From NCBI GenBank assembly GCA_949286775.1, contig CASEDW010000129.1, positions 1-14,455 of the forward strand: a stretch of 14,455 nucleotides of DNA, given 5' to 3'. Below are positions 8,590 to 14,455 of the stretch, piece by piece. The notes beneath the pieces were generated by a model. It did no database searches. It had not been told where the DNA came from and saw nothing but the letters and a program-made list of their open reading frames with translations. The translations under genes and the position numbers were made by a program. Position 1 is the first letter of the stretch, and the number at the start of each line of letters is the position of its first letter. Source of the stretch: an uncultured Eubacteriales bacterium (GTDB taxonomy: Bacteria; Bacillota; Clostridia; Lachnospirales; Lachnospiraceae).

Positions 8590-8614
8590 TGCCGCCGCAG
8601 TATTTACGGCGGCA
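8590..8614 (-). other. GC-rich hairpin between cistrons (possible attenuator or processing site)
   Basis: TGCCGCCG (8590-8597) and CGGCGGCA (8607-8614) form a perfect 8-bp stem with a 9-base loop, in the only sizeable gap of the cluster (8556-8640). In the direction of transcription the stem is followed by AATAACC, not a T-run, so it is not a full intrinsic terminator. It may reduce or stabilise expression of the three downstream genes relative to the first two. Confidence 0.5.
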
Positions 8615-8640
8615 TTGGCATCGATCCTTAAATGATGCGG

Positions 8641-9240
8641 TTAACTGTGGCATTTCGGGCATGGAGTACCGCCTTCGCTTTCAACCAAATCAATGTTGAA
8701 CGCGTAGAAATAATCTCCGGTGAAGTCATCGCAGTAAAATGTGTGATAGATCATTTCCTCCTCGTCAGCATTTATGAAAGCGATGTTCGCGTCGACAAAA
8801 TCCACTTCAAACTGAAGGTACTCATTTATAGCGGTGAGCTCGTCTATTTCATCCAGCGCGTCATTCCAATTTGCATATGTTTCAGAGTAAAGCTCTCCGA
8901 AATAATCCTCGGATGTTTTGATATCCATATACAGAAAAAGCACTATGCATAAAGCGGCGGCAGCTCCAAAGAAGCATACTGTAAAAACCTTGAATACTCC
9001 GGGAACCCGTTTCTTTTTCGCGGTTTCTTCAGAAAGCTTTGACGAAAGCGAATTTATCTGATCCGATGCGATTTTCAGATTGTGTTCGAGCATATGATTT
9101 TTTTCTTCTGATTCATCCAGCCGCTTTTTAAGCGCCTGTTCCTTTTCGGAAGCGTTATTGCCGGAATTTACCTTTGCGCCGCAGTTTGGGCAAAAGATAA
9201 GACCTTCCGGGATTTCATTGTGACAGTTGTTGCAGATCAT
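8641..9240 (-). CDS. Zinc-ribbon, coiled-coil, single-TM protein with C-terminal metal-binding motif
   Basis: The family is not recognised by name. The 199-residue protein has an N-terminal zinc ribbon (Cys3, Cys6, Cys17, Cys20), a charged heptad-like coiled coil (about 31-75), one transmembrane helix (about 82-105), and an outer domain. The outer part is acidic and ends with a His166-x3-Cys170 pair and a closing CPKC (194-197), an H/C...CxxC arrangement seen at the ends of some Clostridia surface proteins and probably a second metal site. Topology is inferred as zinc ribbon inside, C-terminus outside. It follows GTPase A by 3 bases, with AAGGAG at 9249-9254 straddling the boundary, so it belongs to the same unit. 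It could be a membrane receptor or adaptor for the GTPases through the cytoplasmic coiled coil; that is inference. Confidence 0.75.
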   Translation of the reverse strand: MICNNCHNEIPEGLIFCPNCGAKVNSGNNASEKEQALKKRLDESEEKNHMLEHNLKIASDQINSLSSKLSEETAKKKRVPGVFKVFTVCFFGAAAALCIVLFLYMDIKTSEDYFGELYSETYANWNDALDEIDELTAINEYLQFEVDFVDANIAFINADEEEMIYHTFYCDDFTGDYFYAFNIDLVESEGGTPCPKCHS

Positions 9241-9243
9241 GTT

Positions 9244-10992
9244 TTAATCTCCTTCCGTTATATTTTTTATCAATTCTTCGATTCGAAGCTGTATCGAGCC
9301 GGTATTTTCCATCAAAAGCGGATAATTTTTCGCATGGGCTTTTTTGTGCATGTCGAGCTCGGCAGCTTCTTTATCGCAGACGTTTTTGAGTTTTTCACAT
9401 ACAGACTTCGAATGCTTAAATATCAGGGGATACCATCCCTCCTGTATTTCGATAACAGAATGTTTCAGCAGCCAGTAAAGCTCTGTAGTTGAACTGTCTA
9501 TACATTCCGTCATGTGTCCGGTGACGTCAGCTGCGGACAGATCACGGGTATCGGGATAAAACGGCATCGTAAAGCGAAATACGACGTTCTTTAAAATATT
9601 TTCCATATAATCCAGCAGTGAAAGACGCAGTTCGGTGCCGTCAAAATCCATATCGGCCGTTTGAAACATTTCGCTGAGGGACTCGATGCAAATAAGGAAA
9701 TATTTCTTTATATCGTTTAAGATCTTATCATCGAGAAATCGCCCGGCTTTTTGTGGCATTTCGTCTATTGCTGGTTTTGTCGCTGAAAAAATCGCCATAT
9801 GGGTATTTTCGCTGACTTTGGTTAAAGCTGATATAAAGTCTTTAATTAGTAAATTCTTAAGATAGAAAATCCGGTTTGCGGCGTCATCAAATTCCGTCTG
9901 CATTTCCTTAAACAGTTTTTCGGTGGACGGGAGGATATCACGCAGGAAACCGTCGGCGTTTTCTCGCCGCTTTTTTATATTTATTTCACGCTCTTTAAAT
10001 TCCTGAATCTTCTTTTTGTTTTGAGGTTCAAGCAAAGATATGACAGATTCAATGCTTTTTACGGCGGAACGTATGGCGTTTTCGCTCTGCCCCGAAGTGA
10101 GAGAGGCAAGAAGCATTTTTTGAAACTGCGGAAAACGGCTTTCTTCGAGGGCACTTTTGCTTCCCGAAGCGAAAGCTTTAAGGGCAAGGGAGGCGGAAAG
10201 ACCGCATATTCGCAGATTATCGAGGATTTTATGGGCTTTGTTCAGTACTTTTTGTTCCGCTTCTTTTTTGCTTAGCTCTGAAAAAATTTCCGCGCGTATG
10301 CGTTCTGAAATCGCGCGCATATAGTCGGAGTAAACGTAGTCGTCTTCGTCAAGCTGATCCATAAATGTAACGACAAATATGATGTCATGAATGCTTTCAC
10401 TTTCCAAAAGCAGACAGACGAACTGTTTTTCGGTCATACTGAAAGGAAAGCGGGCGTGTATAGGGACGATAACTGCGTCTGTCGCAGGCAGCATGTCTAT
10501 GGTTATCTGCGTCATTTTCTCTTCGTCATTGAGCCCCGGTGTGTCGATAAGGTCAATATAGTTCTGACAGATAACGGAAGGATAGAAGAGAACGGCTTCT
10601 TTAAGCAGCGCTGAAACTGTCTGACCGCTTTCCGTAAGCTTTGTAATAGAATCCTTAAGGTTCCCGAAGGGTATTTCCTCTTTGGCGCCGTCTTTGTAAA
10701 AGAGAACTGCTTTTTCTTTCGGACCGTATGTTATCCGGCTGACTGCCGCAGTGGTCGGTGTGGCGTCGGCGGGAAGTATCGGAGCGCCGAGCAGAGAATT
10801 AAGCAGCGTGCTTTTGCCGCGTTTAAATTCTCCCATGACGGCGACATTATATTTACGGGTAGTTATGATGTTTTTTGAGTCCTCAAGCTTTTCGGAAAGA
10901 CTGCTGTCAAAATCAAGAATAGAGAGCATTTCCTGAAGCTGTACGATTGATTCATGGAGCTGAAATTCAGCGGATTTTATTGAAACAGGCAT
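9244..10992 (-). CDS. Dynamin-like GTPase A (bacterial dynamin family)
   Basis: This 582-residue first gene of the cluster has G1 GEFKRGKS (54-61), G2-region PTTAA (79-83), G3 DTPG (150-153), and TFMD (209-212) at G4 instead of N/TKxD. It is closer to GTPase B than to C: both share GEFKRGKST, ILPxDxxPTTA, a GLSAxxALKA block (264-273 here) and a SRFPxF block (285-290). The C-terminal half (about 320-582) is predicted helical with a charged coiled segment near 325-345 and has no transmembrane helix. So it may be a soluble partner of B; paired bacterial dynamins (one soluble, one membrane-binding) are known. The start is fixed by AGGAGG (10998-11003) 5 bases upstream. A hydrophobic-rich patch near 466-480 is too short and mixed to call a membrane helix. 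Confidence 0.87.
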   Translation of the reverse strand: MPVSIKSAEFQLHESIVQLQEMLSILDFDSSLSEKLEDSKNIITTRKYNVAVMGEFKRGKSTLLNSLLGAPILPADATPTTAAVSRITYGPKEKAVLFYKDGAKEEIPFGNLKDSITKLTESGQTVSALLKEAVLFYPSVICQNYIDLIDTPGLNDEEKMTQITIDMLPATDAVIVPIHARFPFSMTEKQFVCLLLESESIHDIIFVVTFMDQLDEDDYVYSDYMRAISERIRAEIFSELSKKEAEQKVLNKAHKILDNLRICGLSASLALKAFASGSKSALEESRFPQFQKMLLASLTSGQSENAIRSAVKSIESVISLLEPQNKKKIQEFKEREINIKKRRENADGFLRDILPSTEKLFKEMQTEFDDAANRIFYLKNLLIKDFISALTKVSENTHMAIFSATKPAIDEMPQKAGRFLDDKILNDIKKYFLICIESLSEMFQTADMDFDGTELRLSLLDYMENILKNVVFRFTMPFYPDTRDLSAADVTGHMTECIDSSTTELYWLLKHSVIEIQEGWYPLIFKHSKSVCEKLKNVCDKEAAELDMHKKAHAKNYPLLMENTGSIQLRIEELIKNITEGD

Positions 10993-11033
10993 TTCTGCCT
11001 CCTGTATGTCGTTGTTTTATTTTTAGTTGTTTT

Positions 11034-11087
11034 CTTTTTAATCATAGCATTGCGCGGAGGTTTTAAGTTCCCAAAAAGTTTGGGAAC
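11034..11087 (-). promoter_or_regulatory. Putative activator-dependent promoter of the GTPase cluster
   Basis: Reading the minus strand, TATGAT (11046-11041) is a plausible -10. The -35 position holds no TTGACA-like hexamer (AACTTA with 17-base spacing). The dyad at 11067-11087 is centred near -42 or -43 relative to a start around 11034, the usual place for a class II activator. GGAACTT (11071-11065) also resembles an ECF-sigma -35, an alternative I cannot exclude. Confidence 0.35.
11067..11087. promoter_or_regulatory. Operator-like dyad in the divergent intergenic region
   Basis: GTTCCCAAA (11067-11075) and TTTGGGAAC (11079-11087) are perfect 9-bp inverted arms separated by AAG. Neither side has a T-run, and the site lies between two divergent promoters, so a protein-binding operator is more likely than a terminator. 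The adjacent response regulator is the obvious candidate ligand. Confidence 0.65.
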
Positions 11088-11116
11088 AAAGAGCGGGATT
11101 TGAAGAGGATGTATAC

Positions 11117-11145
11117 TTGAGATGAGAATGTAAATCATTTATACT
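11117..11145 (+). promoter_or_regulatory. Sigma-70/SigA-type promoter of the histidine kinase operon
   Basis: TTGAGA (11117-11122) and TATACT (11140-11145) are separated by exactly 17 bases. Transcription would start around 11152, leaving about 60 bases of leader before the preferred GTG start. Confidence 0.65.
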
Positions 11146-11201
11146 TTAGACATACTATGGCGTGCCGAAGATTTAAAGACGGCGGAAGCATTATCGCAGT
11201 T

Positions 11202-11208
11202 AAGGAGG
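11202..11208 (+). promoter_or_regulatory. Ribosome binding site that sets the kinase start at GTG 11214
   Basis: AAGGAGG ends 5 bases before an in-frame GTG (11214-11216). The earlier in-frame ATG at 11157 has no Shine-Dalgarno site and would lie only about 5 bases after the predicted transcription start, so GTG is preferred. Confidence 0.8.
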
Positions 11209-11213
11209 AGCAT

Positions 11214-12665
11214 GTGGGAGATAATACGTCTCAGGGATTGCCGGGAGAATTTCTGCTGCTGTTTACACTGATTTTATGGTCTTTGTTTTTAGCGGTATAT
11301 CTGGGCAACAGAAAAAGTAATATCAATAAATGGTTTTTCATATGCGGCATGTTTTTCAGTGTGGGTGTTCTTAAAGAATATCTGTATCATTCACTGTTTC
11401 CGCAGATAGAAAAAGCAGCTCCTTCGTTAATGAATGACGAAGCGGCGCTTTGCGTATATTCGGTGCTGACCGCGATACCGTATTATTTCGCTACGCCTGC
11501 GCTATTTGTAACAGGGCTGTATTTCAGCCGTATGGAGGTTCGAAGACCGTATCTGTTCCCATGGATAAAGATAATGGCGTTTATCCCCGGTATAATAATG
11601 GCAGTAGTTTTTCCTGTAACTGAAACGCGGTATTTCCAACTGAACGATAAAGGATACTATACTCTTATCAGCGTATATAATCTTATTGTAGCTCTTGCGG
11701 GTACTGTTATTTTTTTGAGCGCGCTTGTAAAGGAGCATAATGCAAAGATCAGGCGACAGAAGTTGGCTATAGCGATACTGGCTCTGGTGCCAAGCTGGTT
11801 TACGATAATGGCGACTATTCCGGTGCAGCTTTTCGCGGTGGCAGGGGCGGAAAAGATGTGGCAGAGCAATCTGATAGTGATACTTATCCTGGCAGGCATA
11901 TATATCTATCTCGTGTTCAGGGAAGGCTTTATGGGAAGCCGCCTGCGTCACGAGACATACAGATGGGATCAGGACGAAAAACTGGTCGGTCAGACTATGC
12001 AGACTATACGACATATGCTGAAAAATCAGATAGCAAAGATCGACTGGTGCGCCCAAAATATATCAGAACAGGCTGAAGATGGAAATTTAAGAGAGTACAC
12101 TGATATAATCACGAGATCCACGAAGCGCATTTCAGATTTTCTGCATGTCGATACGGGACAGGGATCGGATCTTAAATGCAGAGCGCGCACCGTAGACGCC
12201 CGCACACTTCTTGAAAATGCGGTGAAAGATTTTAAGAAACGTTATGAGGGGATTGAGTTTAACGTAGTTTGCAAAACCGTAGAGGAATTGCTCTGCGATC
12301 CGAGACTTACTCATGAAGCGCTGTACAATCTGATACAGAACGGCGTGGAAGCGATGGATGAAAAGGGAAGCATAACGATAGAGTATAAAGATATGAACAG
12401 GAAGCTGTCCTGTATAAAAATATCAGATTCGGGAACAGGACTTCCCGATAAGATAAAAAACAATATTTTTCTGCCCTATGTATCTTTAAAGGAGGGCGGA
12501 GATCACTGGGGTATGGGACTGTATTACTGCCAGAAGACCATGCAGGCGCACGGAGGCAGTATATATGCTGAAAACAAAAAGGAAGGCGGCGCGGTATTTA
12601 CGCTCTGTTTTCCGAAAGAAAAGAAGAAAGGGTTTGCTGTGAAAAATGGAAAACAAAAAGATTAG
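11214..12665 (+). CDS. Seven-transmembrane sensor histidine kinase
   Basis: From GTG 11214 the protein has 483 residues (502 from ATG 11157). Seven hydrophobic segments lie at about 12-31, 38-56, 81-105, 115-135, 149-172, 183-208 and 218-236, with little extracellular sequence, so the sensed signal is probably in the membrane or at its surface. The cytoplasmic part has a phosphoacceptor-type box RHMLKNQI (His267, Asn271), a dimerisation helix, and a GHKL ATPase domain with N-box asparagines (Asn372, Asn376), a G1 box DSGTGLP (405-411) and a G2 box GMGL (433-436). All look functional. The gene overlaps the response-regulator gene by 20 bases and is divergent from the GTPase cluster, so the pair probably responds to membrane state and controls the cluster, itself, or both. 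The ligand is unknown. Confidence 0.88.
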   Translation: MGDNTSQGLPGEFLLLFTLILWSLFLAVYLGNRKSNINKWFFICGMFFSVGVLKEYLYHSLFPQIEKAAPSLMNDEAALCVYSVLTAIPYYFATPALFVTGLYFSRMEVRRPYLFPWIKIMAFIPGIIMAVVFPVTETRYFQLNDKGYYTLISVYNLIVALAGTVIFLSALVKEHNAKIRRQKLAIAILALVPSWFTIMATIPVQLFAVAGAEKMWQSNLIVILILAGIYIYLVFREGFMGSRLRHETYRWDQDEKLVGQTMQTIRHMLKNQIAKIDWCAQNISEQAEDGNLREYTDIITRSTKRISDFLHVDTGQGSDLKCRARTVDARTLLENAVKDFKKRYEGIEFNVVCKTVEELLCDPRLTHEALYNLIQNGVEAMDEKGSITIEYKDMNRKLSCIKISDSGTGLPDKIKNNIFLPYVSLKEGGDHWGMGLYYCQKTMQAHGGSIYAENKKEGGAVFTLCFPKEKKKGFAVKNGKQKD

Positions 12666-13227
12666 AGCACTTGTAGTTGAAGATGATCCTGACTTTTGTT
12701 TTCTTATAGAAAAAACTCTTTGCGCAGCGGGAATAGAGCATATTGGATCGGTATCAAACGCTAAAGAGGCGGTAATTGAGGCTGTCAGGATGAAGCCCGA
12801 TGTGGTTTTGATGGATCTGTGCCTTGCTGATTCGGTGTCGGACGGGATAGAAGCGGGAAAAGAAATACGTCTTAATACGGACGCGAAGCTACTCATACTT
12901 ACGTCATACGAGGAGCCTGAAGTTATCAGAAATGCCTGCTGCCGCTCCTTTGCTTCAGGATACATATTTAAAAGCCAGTTCGGATTATTGCCGGAAACTG
13001 TAAAAAGTGCCGCAAAAGGCCGAACCCCCCAGGAATATATGATCGTTTCTCTTATATTGTCTGAACTGTCTGTGGCGGAGCGTTCGGTGCTGGAGCTTCT
13101 CATGGGGAAAGATTTGAAGCTCCAGTCGTCGCCAAAGACTATTTCAAACCAGAAAAATAATCTGCTTAAAAAACTTGGCCTTTCCGGTACAGAGGAGCTC
13201 AGGCATGTTTTCAAGGATCTGGTGTAG
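12646..13227 (+). CDS. Response regulator, receiver plus shortened LuxR-type HTH
   Basis: This 193-residue protein has a full receiver domain: acidic pocket Glu12-Asp13-Asp14, phosphoacceptor Asp57 (VVLMDL), Thr86 and Lys109. The C-terminus (about 140-193) reads as a NarL/LuxR-type HTH (LSVAERSVLELL, then SPKTISNQKNNLLKKLGL), but about six residues are missing between these blocks, where the scaffold helix of the HTH normally lies. The reading frame is otherwise intact, so this is a deviation rather than an obvious frameshift; DNA binding may be altered. An in-frame TGA immediately before ATG 12646 fixes this as the first start; no strong Shine-Dalgarno is seen, and translation is probably coupled to the kinase gene, which it overlaps. 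It is the partner of that kinase. Confidence 0.85.
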   Translation: MENKKIRALVVEDDPDFCFLIEKTLCAAGIEHIGSVSNAKEAVIEAVRMKPDVVLMDLCLADSVSDGIEAGKEIRLNTDAKLLILTSYEEPEVIRNACCRSFASGYIFKSQFGLLPETVKSAAKGRTPQEYMIVSLILSELSVAERSVLELLMGKDLKLQSSPKTISNQKNNLLKKLGLSGTEELRHVFKDLV

Positions 13228-13236
13228 AACGATTAA

Positions 13237-14394
13237 TCACCGCTGTTTCAGCTCATGATTCATCACGGCTATCATGAGATACATCTTTATCTCGTAGAGA
13301 GACAGATCGCAGTCAAGTATCTCTTCTATTTTCCTGATTTTATAATGCACTGTGTTTTTGTGGATGAACATTTTGTCGGCTATGTCGTTTATGTGACCGT
13401 TGCATTCCAGATATATCTTAATAAAATTTGTGTAATCGGTGCCGCACAGACGGTCATAGTCGGCGAGAGGTTCAAAGTATTCTTTATTTATCTGATCCAA
13501 TATATCCTGATTTTCCAGCCCTATTATGATTTTATAAATACCGAGTTCATCGTATGTGACGATATTTTTCGGAAGACTGCCGCTTAATTTAAGGTCAAGA
13601 ATTCTTTCAGCCAGCAAATAACTTTTATTTAAACAGCGCACGCTTTTAGTGGAGCGCCCTATGCTGAATATTATATTTGGCGCATCGGATTTACTTATGA
13701 TGCTGCGGATTATGTTTTCAGCTTCGTTTACTGAGGCGTTCGCGAATATAACGACGATGTTCTGAGCCGAGATATAAGGATATATGTATTTGCCTGATAA
13801 ATCCGGAAAGTCTGATATATGACTGCGGAGCTTGTTCAATGCATGACAATAGTCGGACACAGTTTTATCGTCTATATGTATGAGCGCGACGCAGTATTTC
13901 CATTCCGGTGAAAATCCGAGCCGGCGCAGTTTGTATTCATACATGCCGCTGCGTTCAGGATAAAGTATCGCGTTTTCAAAAACATCTTTTGCTTCATCGT
14001 CGTTCTTTTCCTTTTCGGCTATTATGGAGTACAGCGATTTTATAAGTTCTTCTACATTAATGTGCCATGGAAAAGAAAAAAGCGGGAAGTTGTTGTCGTT
14101 GCAGAAATCTATTACGGACTGCGGTATTTCCTTAATATATGGACCTGTATTTACTGCAAACGCCGAGGCTCCCAGAGAAAAACATCCAGAAGCAATTTGT
14201 GCTATTTCGTCTTCATTTGCCAGCGCGATGCCCGTTATAAAAATTATTTCGTTCTTATTAGTAAAGTTTGCAAGTTCGGGTTTTTCTATCATATGAGCGC
14301 CTGATATCTCACGGTTTAATCCGTTTTTGCCGGCGATCAGAATAACCTCCTGCTGTTTAGAATCTATATACCAGTCTGAAACATGAGCAGCCAT
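13237..14394 (-). CDS. PucR-family transcriptional regulator
   Basis: From ATG 14394 the protein has 385 residues. The N-terminal part (about 1-125) is a PucR/PurC-like domain (block NEIIFITGIALANEDEI), a middle region (about 150-300) fits the GGDEF-like/CdaR fold of this family, and the C-terminus carries a helix-turn-helix of the HTH_30 type (about 327-360, NTVHYKIRKIEEIL). PucR-type proteins regulate purine or other catabolic genes in response to a small ligand; the target here is not visible and probably lies upstream, outside the window. The start is chosen over upstream in-frame ATG 14430 because GGAG (14402-14405) lies 7 bases before ATG 14394, whereas ATG 14430 sits at the end of a terminator T-tract. 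It converges on the response-regulator gene with a 9-base gap and no evident terminator. Confidence 0.85.
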   Translation of the reverse strand: MAAHVSDWYIDSKQQEVILIAGKNGLNREISGAHMIEKPELANFTNKNEIIFITGIALANEDEIAQIASGCFSLGASAFAVNTGPYIKEIPQSVIDFCNDNNFPLFSFPWHINVEELIKSLYSIIAEKEKNDDEAKDVFENAILYPERSGMYEYKLRRLGFSPEWKYCVALIHIDDKTVSDYCHALNKLRSHISDFPDLSGKYIYPYISAQNIVVIFANASVNEAENIIRSIISKSDAPNIIFSIGRSTKSVRCLNKSYLLAERILDLKLSGSLPKNIVTYDELGIYKIIIGLENQDILDQINKEYFEPLADYDRLCGTDYTNFIKIYLECNGHINDIADKMFIHKNTVHYKIRKIEEILDCDLSLYEIKMYLMIAVMNHELKQR

Positions 14395-14401
14395 GATATC
14401 A

Positions 14402-14405
14402 CTCC
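14402..14405 (-). promoter_or_regulatory. Ribosome binding site supporting PucR start at 14394
   Basis: On the minus strand GGAG is followed by TGATATC and then ATG, a 7-base spacing. No such site precedes the ATG codons at 14430 or 14412. Confidence 0.6.
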
Positions 14406-14410
14406 ATTTC

Positions 14411-14453
14411 ATTAAAAAATAAAAAAGCAAAGAAACCGAAGCTTCTTTGCTTT
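14411..14453 (-). terminator. Intrinsic terminator with UUCG tetraloop, upstream of the PucR gene
   Basis: On the minus strand AAAGCAAAGAA (14453-14443) pairs with TTCTTTGCTTT (14434-14424). A G-T and a C-G pair inside close a UUCG loop, and the stem is followed by TTTATTTTTT. It either ends a gene beyond the right edge or is a leader attenuator of the PucR gene. Confidence 0.8.
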
Positions 14454-14455
14454 AC

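Noticed and set aside
11067..11087. Dyad considered as a terminator
   Set aside because: No T-run on either side and it lies between divergent genes, so there is no transcript to end there.
12486..13214. 242-codon minus-strand open frame opposite the kinase end and response regulator
   Set aside because: It is long but antisense to two genes with intact motifs, and its residue make-up is low-complexity Ser/Phe-rich as expected from an antisense frame.
1..14455. CRISPR array, tRNA, rRNA, insertion sequence or prophage genes
   Set aside because: No regular direct repeats, no transposase or integrase motifs, and no cloverleaf or rRNA-like stretches were seen.

Overview
The window looks like the chromosome of a Gram-positive, low-to-moderate GC Clostridia-type bacterium. 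This rests on strong AGGAGG-type Shine-Dalgarno sites before most genes, CPxC zinc-ribbon plus single-membrane-helix proteins of a style common in gut Clostridia, a PucR-type regulator, and simple T-tailed terminators. The species cannot be named from the sequence.

Left edge (1-413): the end of a RelB/DinJ-type antitoxin gene overlaps a complete YafQ/RelE-type mRNA-interferase toxin gene, closed by a clear intrinsic terminator. Next (529-3510) is a large membrane-anchored subtilisin-like (S8) protease. It has an N-terminal cytoplasmic zinc ribbon, one transmembrane helix, a propeptide-like domain, an intact Asp/His/Ser triad, and C-terminal accessory domains.

The centre (3640-10992, minus strand) is the most interesting part: a five-gene co-directional cluster. 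In transcription order it encodes dynamin-like GTPase A (582 aa), a zinc-ribbon/coiled-coil/single-TM protein with a second metal-binding tail, dynamin-like GTPase B (695 aa, with a hydrophobic membrane segment), an M48 metalloprotease with intact HECGH, and dynamin-like GTPase C (596 aa). All three GTPases share GxFKRGKS P-loops and DTPG switch motifs, and all have a non-canonical G4 motif. The S8 protease gene converges on the cluster; an unusual nested AT-rich palindrome lies between them.

Divergent from the cluster (11214-13227) is a two-component system: a seven-TM histidine kinase, most likely starting at GTG 11214, and a response regulator with a shortened LuxR-type HTH. The divergent intergenic region holds a good sigma-70-like promoter for the kinase and a perfect 9-bp-arm dyad suitably placed to control the GTPase operon. 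The simplest reading is a membrane or envelope stress module, or a defence module, in which the two-component system senses the membrane and controls a set of membrane-remodelling GTPases and a protease; this is inference from gene layout. The right edge (13237-14394, minus) is a PucR-family regulator, probably unrelated to the cluster. A UUCG-loop intrinsic terminator lies directly upstream of it.
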